Translations under genes and position numbers: made by a program
Shown here: piece by piece, positions 17,010 through 26,816 of the stretch
How the letters are laid out: each line of letters opens with the position of its first letter
Numbering within the stretch: position 1 is the first letter of the stretch
Source: CAVWNR01 sp963756525
Lineage (GTDB): Bacteria; Actinomycetota; Actinomycetes; Mycobacteriales; Jatrophihabitantaceae
Length of the DNA stretch: 64,000 nucleotides
Assembly: GCA_963756525.1 (NCBI GenBank)
Contig: CAVWNR010000006.1
Location: 236,531-300,530, forward strand
Reading direction: 5' to 3'
The notes under the pieces: generated by a model
What the model saw: the letters and a program-made list of their open reading frames with translations, nothing else
Told to the model about the DNA's origin: nothing
The model's database searches: none

Positions 17010-18188
17010 GTGCCCCTGCCACCGCTCGTGGAACCCGCCGAGACGCTCAGCGTCGACGAGGTGCGCCGCTACAGCCGTCACCTGATCATCCCGGACGTCG
17101 CGATGATCGGGCAGAAGCGCCTCAAGAACGCCAAGGTGCTCTGCATCGGCGCCGGCGGCCTCGGCTCGCCCGCGCTGCTCTACCTCGCCGCGGCCGGCGT
17201 CGGCACGCTCGGGGTCATCGACTTCGACGTCGTCGACGAGTCCAACTTGCAGCGGCAGATCATCCACGGGCAGAGCGACATCGGCCGGTCGAAGGCCGAG
17301 TCGGCGCGCGACTCGGTGCGCGAGATCAACCCGCTGGTCGAGGTGCGGCTGCACGAGGAGCGGCTCGACTCGTCGAACGCGATGCAGATCTTCGCCGAAT
17401 ACGACCTGATCGTCGACGGCACCGACAACTTCGCCACCCGCTACCTCGTCAACGACGCCTGCGTGCTGCTGCACAAGCCGTACGTGTGGGGCTCGATCTA
17501 TCGCTTCGACGGGCAGGCGGCCGTCTTCTGGGCCGACTACGGACCGTGCTACCGCTGCCTCTATCCGGAGCCGCCGCCGCCCGGCATGGTGCCGTCGTGC
17601 GCCGAGGGCGGAGTGTTAGGCGTGCTCTGCGCATCCATCGGCTCCATCCAGGTCAACGAGGCGATCAAGCTGATCGCCGGCATCGGCGAGCCGCTGGTCG
17701 GGTCGCTGATGGTGTACGACGCGCTGGAGATGGAGTACCGCAAGATCTCCGTGCGCAAGGATCCGAACTGCGCGGTCTGCGGCTCGAACGCCACGGTGAC
17801 CGAGCTGATCGACTACGAGGAGTTCTGCGGTGTCGTCTCCGAGGAGGCGCAGCAGGCCGCGGCCGGCTCGACGATCACCGCGCAGGACCTCAAGGAGCTC
17901 GTCGACACCGGCAAGCCGATCTACCTGGTCGACGTGCGCGAGCCGGCCGAGTGGGAGATCGTGCGCATCCCCGGCGCGACGCTGGTCCCCAAGGACGAAA
18001 TCCTGCGCGGTGACGCCCTCGCCTCGCTGCCGCAGGATCGGCAGATCGTCATGTACTGCAAGACCGGCGTCCGCTCGGCCGAGACGCTGGCCGCGGTGAA
18101 GGCGGCCGGGTTCTCCGACGCGGTGCACGTGCAGGGCGGGGTCACCGCCTGGGTGAACCAGATCGACCCCAGCCTGCCGTCGTACTGA
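17010..18188 (+). CDS. moeZ: MoeZ: adenylyltransferase/sulfurtransferase (ThiF-rhodanese fusion)
   Basis: A 392-residue protein. The N-terminal E1-like domain has the GAGGLGSP nucleotide loop (48-55), the DFDVVDESNLQRQ arginine-finger segment and DGTDNFATR. The C-terminal rhodanese domain has catalytic C350 in YCKTGVRS. It adenylates and thiocarboxylates small sulphur carriers such as MoaD-, CysO- or ThiS-like proteins. CYRC and CAVC are CxxC pairs that probably bind zinc. GTG at 17010 gives MPLPPLVEPAETLS, which aligns with the expected family N-terminus, so the longer frame is not used. Confidence 0.93.
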   Translation: MPLPPLVEPAETLSVDEVRRYSRHLIIPDVAMIGQKRLKNAKVLCIGAGGLGSPALLYLAAAGVGTLGVIDFDVVDESNLQRQIIHGQSDIGRSKAESARDSVREINPLVEVRLHEERLDSSNAMQIFAEYDLIVDGTDNFATRYLVNDACVLLHKPYVWGSIYRFDGQAAVFWADYGPCYRCLYPEPPPPGMVPSCAEGGVLGVLCASIGSIQVNEAIKLIAGIGEPLVGSLMVYDALEMEYRKISVRKDPNCAVCGSNATVTELIDYEEFCGVVSEEAQQAAAGSTITAQDLKELVDTGKPIYLVDVREPAEWEIVRIPGATLVPKDEILRGDALASLPQDRQIVMYCKTGVRSAETLAAVKAAGFSDAVHVQGGVTAWVNQIDPSLPSY

Positions 18189-18263
18189 CCGCCGTTCTTC
18201 GCGGATGATCTCGGGCTGCTCTGCCAGATTTCAGCTGGACGACGCTGCCCGGCCGGTGCCAGG

Positions 18264-18653
18264 GTGGCGGCCGTGGACCTGCGCATCCAGTCCCTGTGCA
18301 TCGACTCCACCGACCCGGCGCGGCTGGCCGCATTCTGGCGGGATGTGTTGGGCTGGCGAATCACCCACGATGATCCCGACGAGATCGTTCTCGAGCCGCC
18401 GGCCGGCAGTCGTGCGGACGGCGTCGTGCCGGACCTGTTGTTCCTCCGCGTCCCCGAGTCGAAGGCCGGCAAGAACCGGCTGCATCTTGACCTGCGCCCT
18501 GTGAACCAAGCCGCCGAGGTGGCCCGCCTCGAGGGGCTCGGCGCCCGCCGCGTCGACGTCGGCCAGGGTCCGGACGCCACCTGGGTGGTGCTCGCGGACC
18601 CGGACGGCAATGAGTTCTGCGTACTGCGCGCGCTCCGCCCGGACGAGCTGTGA
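18264..18653 (+). CDS. VOC family protein
   Basis: A 129-residue glyoxalase-fold protein: DSTDPARLAAFWRDVLGW in module one and WVVLADPDGNEFCVLRA at the end of module two. It is the type often called glyoxalase-like or bleomycin-resistance protein; function cannot be assigned. The GTG at 18264 is used; a second GTG is three codons on. It ends four bases before the alkyltransferase-like gene and may be in the same unit. Confidence 0.8.
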   Translation: MAAVDLRIQSLCIDSTDPARLAAFWRDVLGWRITHDDPDEIVLEPPAGSRADGVVPDLLFLRVPESKAGKNRLHLDLRPVNQAAEVARLEGLGARRVDVGQGPDATWVVLADPDGNEFCVLRALRPDEL

Positions 18654-18657
18654 CCGG

Positions 18658-18972
18658 ATGGCCGACCTGGAACTCGCTTGCCGGATTCTTGCCTGCGTCG
18701 AGTCGATCCCGCGCGGCAAGGTGATGACCTACGGCGACGTGGCGGAGTGGGCCGCAGCGCGCACACCCCGGCTGGTCGGCCGGGTGCTGGCCGAGGACGG
18801 CGGCACAGTGCCCTGGCACCGCGTGCTGCATGCGGACGGCACGTTCGCGCCGCACCTGCGGGATGAACAGCGGGAGCGGCTGATCGCCGAGGGGGTCCGC
18901 GTCCATAACGGGCGGGTCGACCTGCGCGCCTACCGCTGGGACGGGACGGCGCCGGTGCGAAACCGTCGGTAG
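18658..18972 (+). CDS. Alkyltransferase-like protein (ATL, MGMT DNA-binding domain)
   Basis: A 104-residue protein matching the DNA-binding domain of O6-methylguanine-DNA methyltransferase: IPRGKVMTYGDVAEWA followed by the winged-helix and VPWHRVL. The reactive Cys of the PCHRV site is replaced by Trp (W53), the hallmark of ATL proteins, which bind O6-alkylguanine and hand it to nucleotide excision repair instead of removing it. It is therefore not a methyltransferase. ATG 18658 begins 2 bases after the VOC stop. AdnA follows. Confidence 0.9.
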   Translation: MADLELACRILACVESIPRGKVMTYGDVAEWAAARTPRLVGRVLAEDGGTVPWHRVLHADGTFAPHLRDEQRERLIAEGVRVHNGRVDLRAYRWDGTAPVRNRR

Positions 18973-18991
18973 CTCGTGCTGGGATAAGCCG

Positions 18992-21900
18992 GTGACCAGC
19001 TACCGGCTCGTGCGGCAGGCGTCCGCACCCGTCGCCGAACCGGTGCTGGACGCCGGGCAGCGGCGGGTGGTCGATCACCGCGGGGGGCCGCTGCTCGTGC
19101 TCGCCGGCCCGGGCACCGGCAAGACGACCACGCTCGTCGAGGCGGCGGTCGCCCGGGTCCGTGCGGGCGTCGCGGTCGAGCACCTGCTGCTGCTGACGTT
19201 CAGCCGGCGTGCCGCCGCCGAGCTGCGTGAGCGGGTCACCGCCCGCCTCGGCGGCACGGTGCGCGAACCGATCGCCCGGACCTTCCACTCCTACGCGTTC
19301 GGGCTGCTCCGCCTGGCCTCGGTCGCGTCAGCGCTGCCGGCGCCGCGGCTGCTCTCCGGTCCGGAGCAGGACGTCATCCTCCGCGAGCTCGTCGAGGGCG
19401 ACCTGGCCGCGGGCCGCTCACGCTGGCCGGCGGAGCTTGGCCCGGCGCTGCGCACCCGCGGGTTCGCCGCAGAGTTGCGTGACCTGCTGATGCGCGCGGT
19501 CGAGCGGGGCTTCGACGGGCCGGCACTGTGCGCGCTGGGCCGGCAGCGCGGCCGGGCCGAATGGGTGGCGGCCGGGGAGTTCCTGCAGGAGTACCTCGAC
19601 GTCACGTCACTGGCCCGCCCCGGCGCATGGGACCCGGCCGAGCTGATCCGCGCCGCTACCGACGCGCTGCAGACCGACCCGGAGCTGCTCGGCCGCGAGC
19701 GGGCGCAGCGCCGGCGCATCCTGGTCGACGAGTACCAGGACACCGACCCGGCCCAGGCCGACCTGCTCGCGCTGCTCGCGCCGGGTGCCTACGAGCTGAT
19801 CGTCGTGGGCGATCCCGACCAGTCGATCTACGCCTTCCGCGGCGCCGACCCGGGCGCCATCCGCGACTTCGCGCACCGGTACGGCGACGTCCCGGTGGTA
19901 GCGCTGACGACCTGCCGTCGCTCCGGTGTCGCGCTGTTGCGGGCCAGCCGCGAGATCGCCCGCCGGCTCCCCGGCCCCGCCGGGCACCGCGACGTGCAGG
20001 CCGCGCCAGGCTTGCCGCCCGGGCGCGTCGAGGTCGCAGTGCTCCGCTCGGCGGCCGAGGAGGCGGCTTACCTCGCCGCGGTGCTGCGTCGGGCTCACCT
20101 CGACGGCGAGCTGCCGTGGTCGCGCATGGCCGTGCTGGTCCGGTCCACAGCGTCGACGCTGTCGGTGCTGCGGCGCGCATTGGTGACCGCCGGCGTGCCG
20201 GTCGCGGTCGCCGGTGAGGACGTCCCGCTGGCCGAACAGCCCGCGGTGTCGCACCTGCTGAGCGCGTTGCGGTGCGTGCTCCGCCCGGCCGAGCTCACGG
20301 AGGACGTCGCCGAGCAGCTGCTGCTCGGGCCGATCGGTCGGGCCGACCCGCTGCAGCTGCGGCGGCTGCGCCGCGAGCTGCGGACGACCGGCACGGACGG
20401 CGACGGTGCGCCGCTTGCCGCGGCGGTCGGGGACCTTTCCGGCGCGGCGATGCTGCCGCCGCGGGTCGGCCGTCCGGTGCAGCGGGTCGCGACGGTGCTG
20501 GCGGCCGGGCGCGACGCAGTGGCGGCGAACGGGAGTCCCGAGGACGTGCTCTGGGCGGTGTGGGACGCAGCTGGCCTGGCCGGGCGGTGGGCGGTGGCGA
20601 GCGGGGGCGGCGGTGCGGCCGGAGCAGCCGCCGACCGCGACCTCGACGCGGTGATCGAGCTCTTCGACGCCGCGGCCCGCTTCACCGACCGGTTGCCCGC
20701 AGCCTCCGCGACCGAGTTCTACGAGCACCTCGCGGCCCAGCAGATCCCCGCCGACTCGCTGGCGCCGGCGCGGACGCCGGCCGACGCGGTGCAGATCTTG
20801 ACCGCGCATGCGGCGAAGGGCCTCGAGTGGGACCTGGTCTGCGTGGCCGGCGTGCAGGAGGGTGTCTGGCCCGACCTGCGACCGCGCGGCTCGCTGCTCG
20901 GCAGCGAGCTCCTGGTCGACATCGCGGCCGGACGCGACGGCGCCGGCGTCTCGGCGGTGGCCAGCCAGCTCGCCGAGGAGCGTCGCCTCTTCTACGTCGC
21001 GATCACCCGCGCGCGGCGGCGGCTGGTGGTCACCGCGGCGTCCGGCGAGGACGAGCAGCCGTCACGATTCCTCGACGAGCTCGACCCGATCGACACCGAG
21101 CGGCCGTTCGCCACGGTGCCGCGCGGGGTGCACCTGCCCGGGCTGGTGGCCGACCTGCGGGCGACGGTCTGCGACCCGGCGGCGGCCGGCGCCGAGCGCG
21201 CGGCTGCGGCCGCGGAGCTGGCCCGGCTGGCGGCGGCCGGCGTCGCCGGCGCGCATCCGGCCACCTGGTGGGGCCTCGCGCCGCTGTCCGACGACGGGCC
21301 GGTTGCCGACCCCGACCGCCCGGTGCCGGTGAGCCCGTCGCGGATCGAGTCGTTTTTGCGCTGCGGGCTGCGCACCCTGCTCGCCCAGCTCGGCGCACGC
21401 GACGACGACGACATCGGCGCCTCGCTCGGCACGCTGATCCACGAGGTCGCCGCGCAGGCCGGCCCCGAGGCCGACCTCGCCCGGCTGGAGGAGCTCGTCG
21501 ACGAGCGCTGGCCCACCCTGGATTTCGGCGCTGCCTGGCTCGGCGCGAACGAACGGGCCCGGGCCCGCGGCATGCTCGCCAAGCTCGTCGAGTGGCTGCG
21601 TGCCAGCCGCGCCGGCCTGCGCCTCGTCGACGTCGAGCGGGACTTCGACGTGCAGCTGGGCGACGCCCGGCTGCGCGGGCGGGTCGACCGCCTGGAACGC
21701 GACCGGGACGGCCGGCTGGTCGTCATCGACCTCAAGACCGGCAAGAGCAAGCCCAAGGACGACGAACTGGCGATGAACCCACAGCTCGGGGCGTACCAGC
21801 TCGCCGTCGAAGCGGGCGGCTTCGGTGCCGGCGAGCGGGCCGGTGGGGCGCGGCTGGTACAGATCGGCACGAGCGGCAAGAGCCCGGCCGAGCAGGCGCA

Positions 21901-22072
21901 GGGGCCGCTCGCCGAGGCCGACGACCCGGGCTGGGTCGAGGCGCAGGTGGCCTATGTGGCGCGGTTACTGCGCGGCGGCGAGTTCAGCGCGGCGGTCAAC
22001 AGCTACTGCGGGATCTGCGACGTCCGCTCCAGCTGCCCGTTGCAGCCCGAGGGCCAGCAGGTGACGTCGTGA
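18992..22072 (+). CDS. adnA: AdnA: helicase-nuclease subunit of AdnAB
   Basis: A 1026-residue UvrD-like motor with a C-terminal RecB nuclease. Walker A is AGPGTGKTT (38-46), motif II is DEYQDTD near 247, motif III GDPDQSIYAFRG, and motif VI RLFYVAITRA. The nuclease core is VIDLKTG near 912, and Cys at about 790 (FLRCGLR) with the CGICDVRSSC group near 1007-1017 match Fe-S ligand positions. AdnAB resects double-strand breaks in actinobacteria, replacing RecBCD. GTG at 18992; the stop overlaps the adnB start (GTGA). Size is close to the 1055 residues expected. Confidence 0.93.
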   Translation: MTSYRLVRQASAPVAEPVLDAGQRRVVDHRGGPLLVLAGPGTGKTTTLVEAAVARVRAGVAVEHLLLLTFSRRAAAELRERVTARLGGTVREPIARTFHSYAFGLLRLASVASALPAPRLLSGPEQDVILRELVEGDLAAGRSRWPAELGPALRTRGFAAELRDLLMRAVERGFDGPALCALGRQRGRAEWVAAGEFLQEYLDVTSLARPGAWDPAELIRAATDALQTDPELLGRERAQRRRILVDEYQDTDPAQADLLALLAPGAYELIVVGDPDQSIYAFRGADPGAIRDFAHRYGDVPVVALTTCRRSGVALLRASREIARRLPGPAGHRDVQAAPGLPPGRVEVAVLRSAAEEAAYLAAVLRRAHLDGELPWSRMAVLVRSTASTLSVLRRALVTAGVPVAVAGEDVPLAEQPAVSHLLSALRCVLRPAELTEDVAEQLLLGPIGRADPLQLRRLRRELRTTGTDGDGAPLAAAVGDLSGAAMLPPRVGRPVQRVATVLAAGRDAVAANGSPEDVLWAVWDAAGLAGRWAVASGGGGAAGAAADRDLDAVIELFDAAARFTDRLPAASATEFYEHLAAQQIPADSLAPARTPADAVQILTAHAAKGLEWDLVCVAGVQEGVWPDLRPRGSLLGSELLVDIAAGRDGAGVSAVASQLAEERRLFYVAITRARRRLVVTAASGEDEQPSRFLDELDPIDTERPFATVPRGVHLPGLVADLRATVCDPAAAGAERAAAAAELARLAAAGVAGAHPATWWGLAPLSDDGPVADPDRPVPVSPSRIESFLRCGLRTLLAQLGARDDDDIGASLGTLIHEVAAQAGPEADLARLEELVDERWPTLDFGAAWLGANERARARGMLAKLVEWLRASRAGLRLVDVERDFDVQLGDARLRGRVDRLERDRDGRLVVIDLKTGKSKPKDDELAMNPQLGAYQLAVEAGGFGAGERAGGARLVQIGTSGKSPAEQAQGPLAEADDPGWVEAQVAYVARLLRGGEFSAAVNSYCGICDVRSSCPLQPEGQQVTS

Positions 22073-25000
22073 GCCATCCGAAGCAATCGCGCCCGGATTT
22101 CCGCGCGGCTTCCGCGACCACGTCGGTCTCCGCTGCGGAGCTGGCCGGGCTGCTGCAGCTCGACCCGCCCACCGACGAGCAGGCTGCGGTGATCGAGTCG
22201 CCGCTTGCGCCGTCGGTCGTGATCGCGGGAGCGGGATCCGGCAAGACCGAGACGATGGCCGCGCGGGTGGTCTGGCTGGTGGCCAACCGCCGGGTGCCGC
22301 CCGCCGCCGTGCTCGGGCTGACGTTCACCCGCAAGGCCGCGTCCGAGCTCGGCCGCCGCATCCGCCGACGGCTGGCGCAGTGGCGGGGCGTGGTCGAGCG
22401 CGACTGCCCCGACGACCGGCAGCACCTCGCCGAGCTGCTCGCCGGCGAGCCGACCGTGCTCACCTACTCGGCGTACGCCAGCCGCCTCGTCGCCGAGCAC
22501 GCCCTGCGGGTCGGCGCCGAACCGAGCCCGCGGTTGCTGTCCCAGGCGGTCTGCTGGCAGCTCGCCGACTCCGTGGTGCGCCGCTTCCCCGGCACGCTGC
22601 CGGCTGACATCGGCGCACTCTCGTCGGTCGTCCGCTATGTCCTCGCCCTCGCCGGCCAGCTCGCCGACCACCTCGTCTCGCCGGAGCAGGTCGAGGCATT
22701 CTGCGCCGAGGCGCTGGCCCGCTGGCATGCGCTGCCGCTCGGCGCGCGCTCGCGCAGCGAGTTCCCCAAGAGCACCCGAGAGCTCGTCAACGCCCTGCAG
22801 CACCGCCAGCTGCTGATGCCGCTCGTGCGCCAGTTCGACGAAGCCAAGCACTCGATCGGCGCGGTCGACTTCGGCGACGAGATGTCGGTGGCCGCGCAGC
22901 TCGCGCAGGTCGGCGAGGTCGCGCGGATCGAGCGGGAGCGCTACGCCGCCGTCCTGCTCGACGAGTACCAGGACACCGGCCACGCCCAGGCGCAGCTGCT
23001 CGGCCGGCTCTTCGGCACAGGGCATCCGGTCACCGCCGTCGGCGACCCGTTCCAGTCGATCTACGGCTGGCGCGGGGCGAGCGCCGGCAACATCGGGCGG
23101 TTCGCCGCGACGTTTCGATGCTCGGACGGGCGGCCGGCGACGGTCTTCCCGCTCGCGACGAGCTGGCGCAACGACGAGCTCGTACTCCGCGCGGCGAACA
23201 CGGTCTCTGCGCCGCTGCGGGCAGTCGATGCGACGACGGTCGAACTCCTGCCCCGGCCGGCGCCGCCGCCCGGGCGGATCCAGGCACGCGTCACCGACAC
23301 CGTGGAGGCCGAAGCGGCGTGGCTCGCCGAGCGGATGTGCGCCGAGTGGCGGTCCCGTCCGCCCGGTGACCGCACCGCGGCCGTCCTGGTGCGCCGGCGA
23401 AGCCAGATCGCGGTGCTCCGCGAGGCGCTGCTCGACGCCGGGCTGCCGGTCGAGGTCGTCGGCCTGGGCGGGCTGCTCACCGTCCCCGAAGTGGTCGACG
23501 TAGTGGCGACGCTGCGTGTGCTGGCCGACCGCAAGTCCGGCTCGGCGCTGGCCCGGCTGCTGACCGGGGCCCGCTGGCGCATCGGCGCCCACGACCTGGC
23601 GGCGCTCAGCGGCCGGGCCCGGCAGCTGGCCGCGCTGCGCCGGCCCGCCCCCGCGGCCGACGACGCGGCCGACGACGCGGCCGACGACGCGGCCGAGCCG
23701 ACCGACGGCATCGACCGTGGCAGCCTGATCGAGGCGCTCGACGATCTCGGCCCGCCGGAGCGGTTCTCCGCCGAGGGATTCCGGCGCCTGCACGCCCTCG
23801 CTGGCGAGCTGCGCCACCTGCGCCGCCGGCTGGCCGCTCCGCTACCCGAGCTTGTCGGCGAGGTCGAGAGCATGCTCGGGCTCGACGTCGAGGTGGCCGC
23901 CCGGGCCGACCGGGCGCAGGTCGGCCGGGCGCACCTGGACCGGTTCCTCGACGAGGCAGCGAGCTTCGCGGCCGACGCCGACCAGGCGACGCTCAGCGCC
24001 TTCCTCGCATTTCTCGAGGCCGCCGAGGACGAGGAGAACGGCCTGGAGTCGGGTGAGGTCGCTGTCGAGCGGGAGCGAGTGCAGGTCCTCACCGTGCACG
24101 GCGCGAAGGGGCTGGAGTGGGACGTCGTCGCGGTGCCCGGGCTCGTCGACGGGATCTTCCCGGCGGCGCCCCGGTCGGTGGACTGGACGCGCAGCCGGCA
24201 CATCCTGCCCGCGCCGCTGCGCGGCGACCGCGCCGAGCTACCGGAGTTCGCGCTGGACGGCGCCGCCGACCGCGCGGAGGTGGCCGAGCGGCTGGCGGTG
24301 CACGCCGAGCGGGCCAGGCACCGCCACGCGCTCGAGGAACGACGGCTGGCCTACGTCGCGCTCACCCGCGCCCGTTCCATGCTGCTGCTCTCGGCGTACG
24401 CCTGGGACGACGCCAAGCGCCCGCACGACGTGTCGCCGTTCCTTTCCGAGCTGCGCGGCCTGGCCGACGTCGACGGCTGGTTCGTGGCCGATCCCGGGTC
24501 CGAGAACCCGCGGCTGACCGAGGTCGCGACGGCCGCCTGGCCGGCCGATCCGCTCGGCGAGCGCCGCCCCGACGTCGAGAGCGGCGCCCGGCTGGTGGCC
24601 GACGCGCTGGCCGCGCTGGCCGGTGGGCGCGCGCCGCCGCCGGTCGGCCCGCAGCCGCTGCCCGGGTTGATCGACGACACGCTGTCCCGGCGGGCGGCGT
24701 GGCGGCGCGACGTCGACCTGCTGCTCGCCGAGCGATCCCGGCTGAGCCGCACCGGCCCGGTCGAGGTGCCGCTGCCGTCCCGGCTGTCGGTGTCGCAGCT
24801 GGTCACGCTGCGGCGCGACCCCGACGAGCTGGCCCGCCGGCTGCTTCGTCCGCTGCCGGCTCGCCCGGCGCCGCTGGCACGGCGCGGCACGGCGTTTCAC
24901 GCGTGGCTCGAGCAACGCTGGTCCGCCCAGCCGCTGCTCGACATCGACGAGCTCCCCGGAGCCGCCGACACCTCAACCGGCGCCTCCGCCGATGCTGGCG

Positions 25001-25440
25001 AGCTGCTCGCCCTGCGCGAGGCGTTCGAGCGCAGCGAGTGGGCGCCCCGCACGCCGGCCGAGGTCGAGGTGCCGTTCGAGATGGCGATCGCAGGCCGTGT
25101 CGTGCGCGGCCGGATGGACGCCGTGTTCCGCGATGCGGGCGGCTGGGTCGTCGTCGACTGGAAGACCGGCGCCCGGCCGCGCGGCGCGGACGCCACCGCC
25201 GCCGACGTGCAGCTCGCCGCCTACCGGCTCGCCTGGGCCAGGCTCGCCGGCGCGGAGCTGCACCGGGTGCGTGCCGCATTCCACTACGTCCGCACCGGCC
25301 AGACGGTGAGCCCCGTCGACCTGCTCGACGCCGACGGCCTTCGCGACCTGATCGCCGGACCGACCGGCACGCCCGGGCGCGGCCCGGCTAACGTCCACAG
25401 CCATGACGACCGTGCGGGCCTTCGTGGCCGACCATCGTGA
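22069..25440 (+). CDS. adnB: AdnB: motor-nuclease subunit of AdnAB
   Basis: An 1123-residue partner of AdnA. Walker A is AGAGSGKTE (53-61), motif II DEYQDTG near 297, motif III GDPFQSIYGWRG and motif VI AYVALTRARS. The C-terminal RecB-type nuclease has GRMDAVF and VVDWKTGA near 1028. In characterised AdnAB the AdnB motor drives translocation. An inserted run of AADDAADDAADDAA at about 527-542 is low-complexity DNA repeat. The frame is open far upstream, but the GTG at 22069 overlaps the adnA TGA and gives the family N-terminus. Its end overlaps the M20 start by 38 bases. Confidence 0.93.
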   Translation: MSHPKQSRPDFRAASATTSVSAAELAGLLQLDPPTDEQAAVIESPLAPSVVIAGAGSGKTETMAARVVWLVANRRVPPAAVLGLTFTRKAASELGRRIRRRLAQWRGVVERDCPDDRQHLAELLAGEPTVLTYSAYASRLVAEHALRVGAEPSPRLLSQAVCWQLADSVVRRFPGTLPADIGALSSVVRYVLALAGQLADHLVSPEQVEAFCAEALARWHALPLGARSRSEFPKSTRELVNALQHRQLLMPLVRQFDEAKHSIGAVDFGDEMSVAAQLAQVGEVARIERERYAAVLLDEYQDTGHAQAQLLGRLFGTGHPVTAVGDPFQSIYGWRGASAGNIGRFAATFRCSDGRPATVFPLATSWRNDELVLRAANTVSAPLRAVDATTVELLPRPAPPPGRIQARVTDTVEAEAAWLAERMCAEWRSRPPGDRTAAVLVRRRSQIAVLREALLDAGLPVEVVGLGGLLTVPEVVDVVATLRVLADRKSGSALARLLTGARWRIGAHDLAALSGRARQLAALRRPAPAADDAADDAADDAAEPTDGIDRGSLIEALDDLGPPERFSAEGFRRLHALAGELRHLRRRLAAPLPELVGEVESMLGLDVEVAARADRAQVGRAHLDRFLDEAASFAADADQATLSAFLAFLEAAEDEENGLESGEVAVERERVQVLTVHGAKGLEWDVVAVPGLVDGIFPAAPRSVDWTRSRHILPAPLRGDRAELPEFALDGAADRAEVAERLAVHAERARHRHALEERRLAYVALTRARSMLLLSAYAWDDAKRPHDVSPFLSELRGLADVDGWFVADPGSENPRLTEVATAAWPADPLGERRPDVESGARLVADALAALAGGRAPPPVGPQPLPGLIDDTLSRRAAWRRDVDLLLAERSRLSRTGPVEVPLPSRLSVSQLVTLRRDPDELARRLLRPLPARPAPLARRGTAFHAWLEQRWSAQPLLDIDELPGAADTSTGASADAGELLALREAFERSEWAPRTPAEVEVPFEMAIAGRVVRGRMDAVFRDAGGWVVVDWKTGARPRGADATAADVQLAAYRLAWARLAGAELHRVRAAFHYVRTGQTVSPVDLLDADGLRDLIAGPTGTPGRGPANVHSHDDRAGLRGRPS

Positions 25441-26812
25441 CGAGCTGCTCGCCGACCTCGACCAGTGGCTGCGGATCCCGGGCATCAGCGCGCAGCCCGA
25501 GCACCGCGACGACGTGCGCACAAGCGCGCAATGGTTCGCCGAGGCGGCCCGTCGCACCGGCTTCCCGATCGTCGAGGTCTGGCCCACCGCCGGGCTTCCC
25601 GCGGTCTACGCCGAGTGGCCCAGCGATGATGCGGACGCGGTGACCGTCGTCGTCTACGGCCACCACGACGTGCAGCCGGTCGACCCGGTCGAGCTGTGGC
25701 GCACCGACCCGTTCGACCCGACCGTGGACGGTGACGTGCTGCGCGCCCGAGGCGCATCCGACGACAAGGGCCAGTTGCTCTTCCACCTGCTCGGCGTGCG
25801 CGCCCACCTGGCCGCCACCGGACGCAGCACGCCCGCGGTGAACCTCAAACTGCTCATCGAAGGCGAGGAGGAGTCCGGCTCGCCGAACTTCGAGGCGCTG
25901 CTCACCGAGCGCCGCCACCGGCTGGACTGCGACGTCGTCGTCATCACCGACACCGGCATGCTCGCCCCCGACAAGCCGAGCACCGTCACCGGCATGCGCG
26001 GCCTGCTGGTCTGCCACGTCGGCTTCCACGGCCCGGACCTCGACCTGCACTCGGGCGTGTTCGGCGGGGCGGTGCCGAACCCGGCCACCGCGATCGCCCG
26101 GCTCGCCGGCGCGCTGCACGACGAGCACGGCCGGGTCCGGGTCCCCGGTTTCTACGACGACGTGCTCGAGCTCGCCGCCGACGAGCGGGCGCTGTTCATC
26201 CAGGTGCCGCACGACGACGCGCAATTTTTGCAGACGGCCAAATCCCGGGCGCTGGCCGGGGAGATGGGGTACTCCACGCTCGAGCGGCTCGGCGCGCGCC
26301 CGACCGCAGAGGTGAACGGGCTCGGCGGCGGCTACCAGGGTGAGGGCGGCAAGACGATCGTGCCGAGCGACGCGTTCGTCAAGCTCTCCTTCCGGCTGGT
26401 CGCCGCGCAGGACCCGGCGAAGATCCGCGCCGCGGTCGAGGAGTTCGTCGCCGAGCACTGCCCCGACGGCATCACGCATCACATCGAGTGGGAGGGCGAC
26501 GGCGTTGCGCCGTGCCTCGTCCCAATCGGCACGCCCGCCTACCACGCGCTCACCGCCGCGATCAGCGAGGCCTTCGACGGCCGGCCGGTGCTCCCCACCC
26601 GCGAAGGCGGCAGCGGCCCGGAAGCCGCGATCGCGCAGGCGCTCGGCGCGCCGCTGGTCTTCCTCGGTGTCGGCCTGCCAGACGACCAGATCCACGCCCC
26701 GAACGAGAAAGTGAACCTCGCCATGCTCTACCGGGGCGCCGAGGCGGCCGGGCTGCTCTGGGACCGCTTCGCCGAGATCGGCCGCGCTGGTCTCGCCGTC
26801 CACGTAAGGTGA
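25403..26812 (+). CDS. M20 family dipeptidase
   Basis: A 469-residue zinc metallopeptidase. Ligands and catalytic residues are visible: YGHHDVQP (H87/H88, D89), GASDDKG (D120), LIEGEEESGS (E154-E157), DTG near 192, and the C-terminal HAPNEKVN His near 431. It resembles dipeptidase/CNDP-like M20 enzymes that cleave short peptides or acyl-amino acids. It overlaps the end of adnB by 38 bases and is followed within 5 bases by an M16 peptidase gene, so the group may be co-expressed. Specificity is not readable. Confidence 0.88.
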   Translation: MTTVRAFVADHRDELLADLDQWLRIPGISAQPEHRDDVRTSAQWFAEAARRTGFPIVEVWPTAGLPAVYAEWPSDDADAVTVVVYGHHDVQPVDPVELWRTDPFDPTVDGDVLRARGASDDKGQLLFHLLGVRAHLAATGRSTPAVNLKLLIEGEEESGSPNFEALLTERRHRLDCDVVVITDTGMLAPDKPSTVTGMRGLLVCHVGFHGPDLDLHSGVFGGAVPNPATAIARLAGALHDEHGRVRVPGFYDDVLELAADERALFIQVPHDDAQFLQTAKSRALAGEMGYSTLERLGARPTAEVNGLGGGYQGEGGKTIVPSDAFVKLSFRLVAAQDPAKIRAAVEEFVAEHCPDGITHHIEWEGDGVAPCLVPIGTPAYHALTAAISEAFDGRPVLPTREGGSGPEAAIAQALGAPLVFLGVGLPDDQIHAPNEKVNLAMLYRGAEAAGLLWDRFAEIGRAGLAVHVR

Positions 26813-26816
26813 TCCG

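Noticed and set aside
20272..22068. Upstream in-frame extension of adnB
   Set aside because: It overlaps adnA in another frame and is Arg/Ala-rich; the GTG at 22069 in the GTGA overlap is the natural start.
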